Assembly: GCF_018588945.1 (NCBI RefSeq)
Contig: NZ_JAFIWA010000004.1
Span: 62,001-126,000, forward strand
Length of the DNA: 64,000 bases
From: Microbacterium flavescens
GTDB lineage: Bacteria; Actinomycetota; Actinomycetes; Actinomycetales; Microbacteriaceae
Direction of reading: 5' to 3'
The notes under the pieces were generated by a model that was given only the letters and a program-made list of their open reading frames with translations, was not told where the DNA came from and searched no databases. Every line of letters begins with the position of its first letter. Within the stretch, counting starts at the first letter, position 1. Positions 1 to 8,230 of the stretch are shown one piece after another. The position numbers were made by a program, and so were the translations under genes.

Positions 1-291
1 GGCGGTCGCGATGCTCCACGCGAGCGCCGCGCGAACGCCGACGACCTTGTTCGCGGCGATCTGCTCGCCGTTGCCCGATCCGCCGAACACGACGCCGAGG
101 GTCTCGATGCCCGCCGCCTGGTCGCGCACCACGGCCTGCGCCGCGCGGATGCAGAACGCCGGGTAGTCGTCCACCGGGTCGTACTCGATCGGACCGTGGT
201 CGACCACCTCGTGGCCGGCGGCGGCCAGGTGGTGCTGAAGCTGGGTGGAGAACTCGAGGCCGGCGTGGTCGGTCGCGATGTGGATGCGCAT
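1..291 (-). CDS. rpiB: ribose-5-phosphate isomerase B, 5' part only
   Basis: Interconverts ribose 5-phosphate and ribulose 5-phosphate in the pentose phosphate pathway (cytosol). The gene runs leftward off the window edge; 97 codons of an expected 150-160 are visible. The N-terminus MRIHIATDHAGLEF and GSGNGEQIAANKV at residues 71-83 identify the RpiB family. The glutamate at residue 76 sits where actinobacterial RpiB enzymes use Glu as catalytic base in place of the cysteine of E. coli RpiB (family knowledge). The ATG lies 7 nt after a TAGGAT hexamer and has no Shine-Dalgarno sequence, so a leaderless mRNA is likely. Confidence 0.93.
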   Translation of the reverse strand, partial: MRIHIATDHAGLEFSTQLQHHLAAAGHEVVDHGPIEYDPVDDYPAFCIRAAQAVVRDQAAGIETLGVVFGGSGNGEQIAANKVVGVRAALAWSIATA

Positions 292-298
292 GGGCTCA

Positions 299-304
299 AT
301 CCTA
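299..304 (-). promoter_or_regulatory. -10 hexamer of rpiB, leaderless arrangement
   Basis: TAGGAT on the minus strand followed by 7 nt and then the rpiB ATG. Spacing puts the transcription start at or next to the A of ATG. No clear -35 is seen. Confidence 0.55.
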
Positions 305-365
305 GGGAGCGGCGCACGGGCGCCTCGGGCAGGTTTCGGGCGGTGGATCGGGGTCAGCGGGGCGG

Positions 366-1580
366 TCAGGGGGCGATGCCGGCCGCCGCGGGCTTGAACC
401 CCGCGCGCACGTTCTCGCAGCAGGCCGGGCGGCAGACGTCGAACCAGGGTCCGAGATCGGTCACGTGCGGCCGATCCGCCGCCGCGGTGCCGCGCAGGCG
501 CTCCTCGACGAGGTCGATGAGACCCGATACGAACACCGGGTCGACGCCCGGAGTGGGCGTGCGCACCGAGCGCAGGCCCACCTCGGCTGCGGCATCCGTC
601 GCCTCGGTGTCGAGATCCCACAGGACCTCCATGTGGTCGCTCATGAACCCGAGCGGCACGATCGCGACCGCCTGGACGCCGGCGGCGGGCAGATCGGCGA
701 TGACGTCGTTGACGTCGGGCTCGAGCCACGGCTGGCTCGGCGGTCCGGAGCGCGACTGGTACACGAGCTCCCAGCCGGCGCGCGCGGCGGCGGGGATCTC
801 GGCGGCGACCGCCGACATGACCACCTCCGCGACGGCGAGGTGCTGCGCGGCGTACGCTCCGCCGTCGCCGAAGTCGCGGTGGTGCGGGTCGCCTTCGCGA
901 GGCCCCGAGCGCTGGGCGTCTGCCGTCGGGATGCTGTGGGTCGAGAACAGCACGCGGACGGCCTCGGGAGGAAGGCCGTCCGCCAGGAAGGCGCCGACCG
1001 CATCGCGCACGCCGTCGATGAACGGCTGCACGAACCCGGGGTGGTCGAAGAACTGCCGGACCTTGTCGATCGTCACCGATCCCGCCAGGCCGGTGGCGTC
1101 GAGCACGCGCGCGAAGTCCTCGCGATACTGGCGGCAGCTCGAGAACGAGGAGTACGCGCTGGTGGCGAGGGCGAGCAGGCGGGAGTGACCGGATGCCGCG
1201 GCATCCTGCACCGCCTCCTCCAGATACGGAGCCCAGTTGCGGTTCCCCCAGTAGACGGGCAGATCGAGGCTGCGCGAGGCGAGCTCGGCCTCGAGCGCCG
1301 CCTTGAGGGCCCGGTTCTGCGCGTTGATCGGGCTGACGCCGTCGAAGTGCCGGTAGTGGTGCGCGACCTCTTCGAGGCGCTCATCGGGGATGCCCCGCCC
1401 GCGCGTCACATTCCGCAGGAACGGGATGACGTCGTCCTGCCCCTCCGGACCCCCGAAGCCGGCGAGCAGGAGCCCGTCATAGGCGACCTGCACCTCGACA
1501 TGCGGGGCTCCGGATGCCGCGGCCGGCGATGCGAACGGAACGGTCGGGACGTGGTCGCTGAGCGGCTCGGCAGGTGTCAC
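366..1580 (-). CDS. cpfC: coproporphyrin III ferrochelatase with [2Fe-2S]-type cysteines
   Basis: Inserts Fe(II) into coproporphyrin III (the Gram-positive haem route). The 404-residue protein has the catalytic histidine in FSTHSIP (H215) and the acidic partner in DHMEVLWD (E318). C149 in SSFSSCRQY plus C383, C387 and C388 near the C-terminus match the set that binds a [2Fe-2S] cluster in actinobacterial ferrochelatases (family knowledge). The start is uncertain. GTG at 1580 is chosen because the reading frame upstream leaves the family; GGAGGG directly abuts it, too close for a normal ribosome site, while CAGGAT lies 6 nt upstream. Roughly 30 residues before the conserved AYDGLLLAGFGGPEG may be a poorly conserved leader. 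Divergent from the arsR-like gene. Confidence 0.93.
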   Translation of the reverse strand: MTPAEPLSDHVPTVPFASPAAASGAPHVEVQVAYDGLLLAGFGGPEGQDDVIPFLRNVTRGRGIPDERLEEVAHHYRHFDGVSPINAQNRALKAALEAELASRSLDLPVYWGNRNWAPYLEEAVQDAAASGHSRLLALATSAYSSFSSCRQYREDFARVLDATGLAGSVTIDKVRQFFDHPGFVQPFIDGVRDAVGAFLADGLPPEAVRVLFSTHSIPTADAQRSGPREGDPHHRDFGDGGAYAAQHLAVAEVVMSAVAAEIPAAARAGWELVYQSRSGPPSQPWLEPDVNDVIADLPAAGVQAVAIVPLGFMSDHMEVLWDLDTEATDAAAEVGLRSVRTPTPGVDPVFVSGLIDLVEERLRGTAAADRPHVTDLGPWFDVCRPACCENVRAGFKPAAAGIAP

Positions 1581-1586
1581 CCCTCC

Positions 1587-1592
1587 ATCCTG
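1587..1592 (-). promoter_or_regulatory. possible -10 (CAGGAT) of cpfC
   Basis: CAGGAT, then GGAGGG, then GTG. It resembles the TAGnnT-6-start layout of other genes here but with C in the first position. The luxR-type gene and xerC show the same CAnnnT-GGAGGn-GTG form. Confidence 0.3.
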
Positions 1593-1626
1593 ACACCCCG
1601 TAGAGAAAGCCGACCCGTTCGACCGG

Positions 1627-1632
1627 TATGAT
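1627..1632 (+). promoter_or_regulatory. -10 hexamer (TATGAT) of the arsR-like gene
   Basis: TATGAT ends 9 nt before the ATG at 1642, with no Shine-Dalgarno sequence between. The mRNA would have a leader of at most 2-3 nt. Confidence 0.5.
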
Positions 1633-1641
1633 GGCTTCATC

Positions 1642-2019
1642 ATGTCGCTAAGCCGCCAGCAGCGCCCGCTGTACGAAGTCAAGGCCGGACTCTTCAAGGG
1701 CCTCGCACACCCCTTCCGCATCCGCATCCTCGAGCTGCTCGCCGCGGCCCCCGAGGTGAGCGTCGCAGTCCTCCAGCAGGAAACGGGGCTCGAGGCATCC
1801 CATCTCTCGCAGCACCTCGCCGTCCTGCGCCGCCATCGCCTCGTCGAGTCGGAGCGCCGCGCGAGCCACGTCTACTACCGCTTGGCGGATGAGAAGGTCG
1901 CCGAGCTGCTCGCGGTCGCCCGCGCGCTGCTCAGAGACATCGTCCGCAGCGACGGAGCCCGCCTGGCCGACGTCGACGGACTGCCCGAGCTCGCGTCACC
2001 TCCCAGCGCGGCGAAGTAG
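1642..2019 (+). CDS. ArsR/SmtB-family transcriptional regulator
   Basis: A 125-residue winged-helix DNA-binding protein, probably dimeric. Residues about 14-90 form the ArsR-type fold: FKGLAHPFRIRILELL (helix 1-2), the recognition helix region ASHLSQHLAVLRRHRLV, and the beta-wing SERRASHVYYRL. There is no ELCVC-type metal-binding motif and no cysteine at all, so classical metal sensing by thiols is unlikely; the signal is unknown. The SulP transporter gene starts 11 nt after the stop codon, so the regulator most plausibly controls that transporter and itself. Confidence 0.9.
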   Translation: MSLSRQQRPLYEVKAGLFKGLAHPFRIRILELLAAAPEVSVAVLQQETGLEASHLSQHLAVLRRHRLVESERRASHVYYRLADEKVAELLAVARALLRDIVRSDGARLADVDGLPELASPPSAAK

Positions 2020-2030
2020 GGGTGCGCTCG

Positions 2031-3722
2031 ATGACGGCTCCTGCTTCCCGCCGACGGCGCCTGGGCCGGATGCGCACGGCGACGCTCTCACTCCTCCCCT
2101 CGGCGGACGACTACCGGCTGGCTCGCCGCACGTGGCGCGGCGACCTGATCGCGGGCGTCACCGTCGGCATCGTCGCCCTGCCGCTGGCGCTCGGGTTCGG
2201 CGTGAGCTCCGGCCTCACCGCCGAGGCCGGCCTGATCACGGCGATCGTGGCGGGCCTCATCGCAGCTGTCTTCGGCGGCTCCCACGTGCAGGTGTCGGGG
2301 CCGACCGGGGCCATGGTGGTCGTGCTGCTGCCGATCGTCGCCACCCACGGTGCCGCGGCCGTCGCGGCGGTGAGCGTGCTCGCGGGCATCGTCGTGGTTG
2401 TGGCCGGAGCCCTGCGGCTCGGACGGGCGGTGTCGTTCATCCCCTGGCCGGTCATCGAGGGCTTCACGTTGGGCATCGCGGTGATCATCTTCCTGCAGCA
2501 GGTGCCCCTCCTCGTGTCGCCGACGACTCCCGCCGCCGACGAGCACAGCTCCAACCCCGTCATCGCCGCCGCTCAGGCGGTGGCGGGCGCCGACTGGGGG
2601 TACGTGCCGTGGGCCCTCGGCGCGGTCGCGATCGTCGCGGTGTGCATGATCGTCGCCCCGAAGCTCCACCGGTCACTCCCCGGCTCGCTCATCGGCATCG
2701 TCCTCGTCGCCGGGCTGGCGGCGGTGGTGTCGGCACCGCTCGCCCTGATCGGCGTCCTGCCGTCGTCCCTTCCCGCCCCGGCGCTCCCCGTCGTCGGACC
2801 GGGCACGCTCGTGATGCTCGCGCCCGCAGCGCTGACGGTCGCCGCGCTCGCGGCCATCGAGTCTCTCCTGTCCGCCCGGGTCGCGGCCTCCCTCGCTGAC
2901 ACCGGTGCGTACGACCCCGACCGCGAGCTGGTCGGCCAGGGGCTCGCCTCGATCGGCTCGGGACTGTTCGGAGGGATGCCGGCCACCGGTGCCATCGCAC
3001 GCACCGCCGTCAACGTGCGGTCCGGCGGGCGCACGCGTCTGGCGTCGATCACCCACGCCGTCGTGCTGCTGCTGATCGTCCTCGTGGCGGCCGGTCCGGT
3101 CGGGATGATCCCGCTCGCCGCGCTCGCGGGCGTGCTCATGGTGACCGCCACCCGCATGGTGCATGCCGGCACGGTGCGCTCGATCCTGCGGTCGACCCGC
3201 GCGGACGCGCTCGCGTTCGTCATCACCGCCGTGATCACCGTGTCGTTCGACCTCATCGTCGCCGTGGCGATCGGCGTGCTGTGCGCGGGGGTGTTCGCCG
3301 TCCGCAACCTCTCGCGCGCCACCGGGGTGGGCCGAGAGCCCCTGCCCGAGCCGGCGCAGCCCGGGGACGACGGCATCGCAGTGATCCGGTTCGACGGCCC
3401 CCTGTTCTTCGCCGCCGCCGACCGCGTGTTCGACGCCGTCACCCGCACCGAGGGCGCCTCGGTCGTCATCCTCCGGATGTCGCAGCTGGAGCTCGTGGAC
3501 GCCACTGGCGCGCACATTCTGAGCGACATCGTGCAGTCGCTCGAGCGCCGAGGGGTGACCGTGCTCATCAAGGGCGTGCAGCCCGGCCACGAGGAGCTCT
3601 TCCGCACGGTGGGCGTCCTCAGCGCGCTGCGGCACCACAAGCACCTGTTCGATGATCTGCCGAGCGCGATCGAGCACGCACGCGTCCACATCCGTCGAGA
3701 AGCGCAGAAAGACAACGCGTAG
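2031..3722 (+). CDS. SulP/SLC26-family anion transporter with C-terminal STAS domain
   Basis: A membrane anion transporter; SulP members carry sulfate, bicarbonate or other anions and the substrate cannot be read from sequence. About 563 residues. The N-terminal membrane part carries the family segment GDLIAGVTVGIVALPLALGF and then HVQVSGPTGAMVVV, with 10-14 predicted spans. The last ~110 residues are a STAS domain (FDGPLFFAAADRVFDAV, then LVDATGAHIL). The ATG at 2031 has AGGGG about 8 nt upstream, while a GTG at 2022 and an ATG at 2070 are alternatives. It follows the ArsR-like regulator by 11 nt and is almost certainly cotranscribed with it. Confidence 0.9.
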   Translation: MTAPASRRRRLGRMRTATLSLLPSADDYRLARRTWRGDLIAGVTVGIVALPLALGFGVSSGLTAEAGLITAIVAGLIAAVFGGSHVQVSGPTGAMVVVLLPIVATHGAAAVAAVSVLAGIVVVVAGALRLGRAVSFIPWPVIEGFTLGIAVIIFLQQVPLLVSPTTPAADEHSSNPVIAAAQAVAGADWGYVPWALGAVAIVAVCMIVAPKLHRSLPGSLIGIVLVAGLAAVVSAPLALIGVLPSSLPAPALPVVGPGTLVMLAPAALTVAALAAIESLLSARVAASLADTGAYDPDRELVGQGLASIGSGLFGGMPATGAIARTAVNVRSGGRTRLASITHAVVLLLIVLVAAGPVGMIPLAALAGVLMVTATRMVHAGTVRSILRSTRADALAFVITAVITVSFDLIVAVAIGVLCAGVFAVRNLSRATGVGREPLPEPAQPGDDGIAVIRFDGPLFFAAADRVFDAVTRTEGASVVILRMSQLELVDATGAHILSDIVQSLERRGVTVLIKGVQPGHEELFRTVGVLSALRHHKHLFDDLPSAIEHARVHIRREAQKDNA

Positions 3723-3826
3723 GCTAGGACGGTTGTCGCCGGCGCCATCAGCCCTGCGACCAGCGGATCGAGTGCGGCGCGAGCCGTGGTTCGAGTTCAC
3801 CGACCCTCACCCACGGGAGCAGAGCA

Positions 3827-6373
3827 GTGCCTGGAGAGAACCTCACCCGCAGCGAGGCGCAGGAGCGTCGCGCGATCGTCGACACCCACTCGTACGAGGT
3901 GGTGCTCGACCTGACGAAGGGCGCAGAGGTGTTCGCCTCGCGCACCGTCGTGCGCTTCTCAGCCACGCCGGGCGCCGACACCTTCATCGATCTGATCGCG
4001 CGCGAGATCCGCGAGATCACGCTCAACGGTCGCTCCATCGACCCGGCGACCGCCTTCGCCGACTCGCGCATCGCGCTCACCGGCCTCCAGGCCGAGAACG
4101 AGCTCGTGATCGACGCCGACTGCCTCTACACGAACACCGGCGAGGGCCTGCACCGCTTCGTCGACCCCGTCGACGAAGAGGTGTATCTCTACTCGCAGTT
4201 CGAGGTGCCCGACTCGCGCCGGATGTACGCCGTGTTCGAGCAGCCCGATCTCAAGGCGACGTTCCAGTTCACCGTCACGGCCCCCGCGCAGTGGAAGGTC
4301 GTCTCGAACTCCCCCACCCCCGAGCCGAAGACGCACGGCGACGGCAGCGCCACGTGGACCTTCGAGGCCACGCCGCGGATCTCGTCCTACATCACGGCGC
4401 TCATCGCCGGACCGTACGAGGCGACGTTCTCCGAGCTGACCAGCTCGTCCGGACGCGTGATCCCGCTGGGTGTCTACGGCCGCAAGAGCCTCTGGCAGCA
4501 CCTCGACGCCGACTACATCTTCGAGAAGACCCGTCAGGGCTTCACGTACTTCGAGGACAAGTTCGACTACGCCTACCCGTTCGCCAAGTACGACCAGCTC
4601 TTCGTCCCCGAGTTCAACGCGGGTGCGATGGAGAACGCCGGTGCGGTGACCTTCACCGAGAGCTACGTCTTCCGCTCCAAGGTGACCGACGCCGTCAAGG
4701 AGCGTCGCGTCGTCACGATCCTGCACGAGCTCGCCCACATGTGGTTCGGCGACCTGGTCACGATGAAGTGGTGGAACGACCTCTGGCTGAACGAGTCGTT
4801 CGCCGAGTGGGCATCGACGATCGCCACGGCCGAGGCCACCGAGTGGACCGAGGCGTGGACGACCTTCAATGCCATGGAGAAGACCTGGGCCTACCGCCAG
4901 GACCAGCTCCCCTCGACCCACCCTGTCGTCGCGCAGATCAACGACCTCGAAGATGTCCAGGTCAACTTCGACGGCATCACCTACGCCAAGGGCGGCTCTG
5001 TCCTCAAGCAGCTCGCGGCCTGGGTCGGCATCGAGGAGTTCTTCGCCGGCGTGGCGGCGTACTTCAAGAAGCACGAGTGGTCCAACACCGAGCTGTCCGA
5101 CCTGCTGTCGGAGCTCGAGGCGACGAGCGGCCGCGAGCTGTCGACCTGGTCGAAGAAGTGGCTCGAGACCGCCGGCGTGAACACGCTCTCGCCTGAGATC
5201 GTGACCGACGTCGACGGCGTGATCACCCGCTTCGCGATCGTGCAGACCGCGCCCGCCGACTACCCGACGATCCGCCCGCACCGCCTGGGCGTCGGCTTCT
5301 ACAACGTCGAGGGCGACGCGCTCGTGCGCGTGCACCACGTCGAGCTCGACGTCGACGGCGACCTCACCGAAGTGCCCGAGCTCAAGGGACAGCAGCGCCC
5401 CGACCTCGTGCTGCTCAACGACGACGACCTGGCCTACGCCAAGATCCGCCTCGACGGCCGTTCGCTGCAGACGGCGATCGACCACCTCGGCAAGATCAGC
5501 GACCCGCTGGCCCGATCCCTCGTCTGGGGTGCCGCGTGGGACCAGACGCGCGATGCCGAGGCATCCGCTTCCGACTATGTCGACCTGGTGCTGCGCAACA
5601 TCGGCTCCGAGACCGAGTCGACCACGGTCCGCACGACCCTCGCGCAGCTGCTGCTCGCCGCCAACGCGTACGTCTCGCCCGAGAAGCGCTCGGTGACGGG
5701 CACGAAGGTCGCCGACGCGCTGTGGGCGCTGGCTCAGGCCGCCGAGCCCGGCAGCGACAGCCAGCTGCAGTTCGTCACCGCGTTCGCGAGCGCGGCGGCG
5801 ACCTCGGCACAGGTCGAGAAGGTCCGTCAGGTCCGCGACGGCGAGGTCTCGTTCGACGGCCTCGAGATCGACACCGACCTCTCCTGGCAGCTGCTGGTCG
5901 CGCTCGCGGCCGGAGGCGTCGTGACCGAGGGTGAGATCGACGCTGCGCTCGAGGCCGACAACACGGCCAAGGGCGGCGAGTTCGCCGCGCAGGCGAAGGC
6001 AGCCCTCCCGACGGCCGAGGCCAAGGCGTCAGCATGGTCGTCGCTCATCGACAGCGACGACCTGCCGAACACGATCGTCCGCTCCGCCGCGCTCGGCTTC
6101 GTGCACCCGGCCGGCCGCGACCTTCTCAGCGAGTACGTCGAGCCGTACTTCGCCTCGCTGCTGCCGGTCTGGGAGTCGCGCACCTACAAGATCGCCGAGT
6201 ACCTGATCTTCGGGCTGTACCCCGCGCCGCTGGCGAACGTCGAGCTGCGCGACGCCACGCGTGCGTGGCTCGAGTCCCACGCGGATGCCGCGCCGGCCCT
6301 CCGTCGACTGGTCGCCGAGAACCTCGCCGGAGTCGAGCGCGCGCTCGCCGTGCAGGAGCGCGACGGGCAGTAG
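3827..6373 (+). CDS. pepN: aminopeptidase N, M1 zinc metallopeptidase
   Basis: Removes N-terminal amino acids from peptides in the cytosol. The 848-residue length is standard for actinobacterial PepN. GAMEN at residues 266-270 binds the peptide N-terminus. HELAH at 300-304, followed by the downstream NESFAEW glutamate, forms the HExxH-x18-E zinc site. The C-terminal half is the helical ERAP1-like domain. GTG at 3827 is preceded by GGGAG about 8 nt upstream. A TAGGCT hexamer overlaps the stop codon of the upstream transporter gene (3720-3725) and could supply a promoter with a ~95-nt leader. A strong stem-loop follows at 6402. Confidence 0.96.
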   Translation: MPGENLTRSEAQERRAIVDTHSYEVVLDLTKGAEVFASRTVVRFSATPGADTFIDLIAREIREITLNGRSIDPATAFADSRIALTGLQAENELVIDADCLYTNTGEGLHRFVDPVDEEVYLYSQFEVPDSRRMYAVFEQPDLKATFQFTVTAPAQWKVVSNSPTPEPKTHGDGSATWTFEATPRISSYITALIAGPYEATFSELTSSSGRVIPLGVYGRKSLWQHLDADYIFEKTRQGFTYFEDKFDYAYPFAKYDQLFVPEFNAGAMENAGAVTFTESYVFRSKVTDAVKERRVVTILHELAHMWFGDLVTMKWWNDLWLNESFAEWASTIATAEATEWTEAWTTFNAMEKTWAYRQDQLPSTHPVVAQINDLEDVQVNFDGITYAKGGSVLKQLAAWVGIEEFFAGVAAYFKKHEWSNTELSDLLSELEATSGRELSTWSKKWLETAGVNTLSPEIVTDVDGVITRFAIVQTAPADYPTIRPHRLGVGFYNVEGDALVRVHHVELDVDGDLTEVPELKGQQRPDLVLLNDDDLAYAKIRLDGRSLQTAIDHLGKISDPLARSLVWGAAWDQTRDAEASASDYVDLVLRNIGSETESTTVRTTLAQLLLAANAYVSPEKRSVTGTKVADALWALAQAAEPGSDSQLQFVTAFASAAATSAQVEKVRQVRDGEVSFDGLEIDTDLSWQLLVALAAGGVVTEGEIDAALEADNTAKGGEFAAQAKAALPTAEAKASAWSSLIDSDDLPNTIVRSAALGFVHPAGRDLLSEYVEPYFASLLPVWESRTYKIAEYLIFGLYPAPLANVELRDATRAWLESHADAAPALRRLVAENLAGVERALAVQERDGQ

Positions 6374-6401
6374 TACCGCGGTACGACCCGCGCCCTGCGA
6401 A

Positions 6402-6436
6402 GACCCCCCTCCCGGCCGATGCGCCGGAGGGGGGTC
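6402..6436 (+). terminator. stem-loop terminator after pepN
   Basis: GACCCCCCTCC (6402-6412) pairs perfectly with GGAGGGGGGTC (6426-6436), an 11-bp G+C stem with a 13-nt loop. Only a weak TCTCTCC follows instead of a T-run, which is common in high-G+C actinobacteria. Confidence 0.7.
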
Positions 6437-6442
6437 TCTCCG

Positions 6443-6448
6443 TAGCGT
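6443..6448 (+). promoter_or_regulatory. -10 hexamer (TAGCGT) of the ABC ATPase gene
   Basis: TAGCGT then 6 nt then ATG at 6455; leaderless arrangement, placed directly after the pepN terminator. Confidence 0.5.
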
Positions 6449-6454
6449 CGGAGC

Positions 6455-7363
6455 ATGATCGTCGCAGAGAACCTCACCAAGAGCTTCGGCGCCAAGCACG
6501 CCGTCGCCGATGTCAGCTTCACCGTCAGTCCCGGCAAGGTGACCGGCTTCCTCGGTCCGAACGGCGCGGGCAAGTCCACCACCATGCGCATGATCGTGGG
6601 GCTCGACCGCCCGACCCACGGCACCGTCACCGTCAACGGCCGCGACTACGCGGGTCTGCGATCGCCCCTCACGGAAGTGGGCGTGCTGCTGGACGCCAAG
6701 GCCGTGCACTTCGGGCGGAGTGCCCAGAATCACCTGCGGGCGATGGCGGCGACCCACGGCATCCCGCGCAGCCGGGTCGACGAGGTCATCGACATCACGG
6801 GCCTCGCCTCCGTGGCCCGCAAGCGCGCCGGCGGCTTCTCGCTCGGCATGGGCCAGCGGCTCGGCATCGCGGCGGCGCTGCTCGGCGACCCGCACACGCT
6901 GATCCTCGACGAGCCCGTGAACGGCCTCGACCCCGAGGGGGTCATGTGGGTGCGCCGCTTCGTGCGGTACGCGGCATCCGAGGGGAAGACGGTGCTGCTG
7001 TCCAGCCACCTGATGAGCGAGATGTCGCTCACTGCCGACCACATCATCGTGCTCGGCCGCGGACGCGTGCTCGCCGACGCTCCCGTCGACGAGCTCGTGC
7101 GCCGATGGACCCGGGCCACCGTGCGGATCCGCAGCCCGCGCACGCGGGAGCTGGCCGAGCTCGTCGCCCGTGACGGCGTGAGCGTCACCCACCTCGCCGG
7201 CGACGTGATCGACGTCGAGGGAGCCCTCGCCGCAGACATCGGCGACACCGCCGCCGCACGCGGGATCCCGCTGCACGAGCTGACCCCCACCTCCGGAACC
7301 CTCGAAGACGCCTACCTCCGCCTCACCGGCGACGACGTCGAGTACAAGACCAAGGACATCTGA
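6455..7363 (+). CDS. ABC transporter ATP-binding protein
   Basis: Nucleotide-binding subunit of an exporter of the drug/antimicrobial-peptide type (ABC-2 branch). 302 residues. Walker A GPNGAGKS at 34-41, a variant signature SLGMGQR at 129-135, Walker B LILDEP at 149-154, and the H-loop in LLSSHLMSEM. About 80 C-terminal residues beyond the ATPase core carry the usual regulatory extension. Its stop overlaps the start of the permease gene by one base (TGATG), so the two are translationally coupled. A two-component system follows, a common layout for envelope-stress or antibiotic-responsive transporters. The substrate is unknown. Confidence 0.92.
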   Translation: MIVAENLTKSFGAKHAVADVSFTVSPGKVTGFLGPNGAGKSTTMRMIVGLDRPTHGTVTVNGRDYAGLRSPLTEVGVLLDAKAVHFGRSAQNHLRAMAATHGIPRSRVDEVIDITGLASVARKRAGGFSLGMGQRLGIAAALLGDPHTLILDEPVNGLDPEGVMWVRRFVRYAASEGKTVLLSSHLMSEMSLTADHIIVLGRGRVLADAPVDELVRRWTRATVRIRSPRTRELAELVARDGVSVTHLAGDVIDVEGALAADIGDTAAARGIPLHELTPTSGTLEDAYLRLTGDDVEYKTKDI

Positions 7364-8220
7364 TGACCACCGCAACCCTCCCCGCCGCGGAGACCGTCGG
7401 CGCTGCGCCGCTCGCCTCTCCCTACCGGCTCTCGTTCGCCCGACTTCTGCGGTCGGAGTGGATCAAGCTCACGACGTTGCGATCGACCTGGTGGTCGATC
7501 GGCCTCGTCGCGCTCGTCTCGGTGGGGCTCAGCCTGCTCATGGCCGTGTCGCTGGCGAGCTTCGGCGGCGACATGCCCGCCATCCCGGTCGAGGAGGCGA
7601 ACCGGCAGGTCGTGCAGGTCGTCGTCTTCAGCACCGTGCTGACGCAGCTGCTCGCGATGATCCTGGGCGCGATCACCGTGACCGGCGAGTACTCGACAGG
7701 CATGATCCGATCGACCCTCACGGCCGCCCCCGGTCGCGTCGGCGCGCTCTTCGCGAAGGCCATCGTGCTGGCCGTGACCATGTTCGTCTCGAGCATCGTC
7801 GTCTTCGCCGCGGCGGCGGTCGTATCGGGTCCGATCATCCCGACCGGAGCCCTCGATCTCAGCCACCCCGAGAGCTCGATCATGCCGCTGCTCGGCGGCG
7901 CGCTGTATCTCGCACTGATCGCGGTCATGGGCGTCGGCATCGGGTTCGTGATCCGCAACGGCCCCGGCGCGCTGGCAGCCGGGATCGGCCTGGTCTTCGT
8001 GGCGCCGATCCTCGTGATGTTCTTCCCGCAGGTGGAGTCGTTCCAGTGGATCCATGACGCGGCGGGCTACCTGCCGTCGAACGCCGGCCAGTCGCTGTTC
8101 ATGGGCTCCCCCATGACCGGCATGATCCTGGAGCCCGTGCCGGCGGTGCTGACCCTGATAGCGTGGACCGCCGTGGTCGTCGCGGGCGGCGTCGCGGTGC
8201 TCAAGACCCGCGACGCGTAG
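7363..8220 (+). CDS. ABC-2 type transporter permease
   Basis: Integral membrane partner of the preceding ATPase, 285 residues. An N-terminal cytosolic stretch (SFARLLRSEWIKLTTLRSTWW) typical of ABC-2 permeases is followed by about six hydrophobic segments, the first near residue 50 and the last at the C-terminus. There is no extracellular substrate-binding domain. The start overlaps the ATPase stop. The stop codon TAG forms part of the -10 hexamer of the histidine kinase gene downstream. Confidence 0.88.
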   Translation: MTTATLPAAETVGAAPLASPYRLSFARLLRSEWIKLTTLRSTWWSIGLVALVSVGLSLLMAVSLASFGGDMPAIPVEEANRQVVQVVVFSTVLTQLLAMILGAITVTGEYSTGMIRSTLTAAPGRVGALFAKAIVLAVTMFVSSIVVFAAAAVVSGPIIPTGALDLSHPESSIMPLLGGALYLALIAVMGVGIGFVIRNGPGALAAGIGLVFVAPILVMFFPQVESFQWIHDAAGYLPSNAGQSLFMGSPMTGMILEPVPAVLTLIAWTAVVVAGGVAVLKTRDA

Positions 8221-8223
8221 AGT
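8218..8223 (+). promoter_or_regulatory. -10 hexamer (TAGAGT) of the histidine kinase gene, overlapping the permease stop
   Basis: The TAG stop codon of the permease is the first half of TAGAGT. Seven nt later comes the GTG start of the kinase. This would let the two-component system be transcribed separately from the transporter. Confidence 0.45.
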
Positions 8224-8230
8224 CGGCGAG

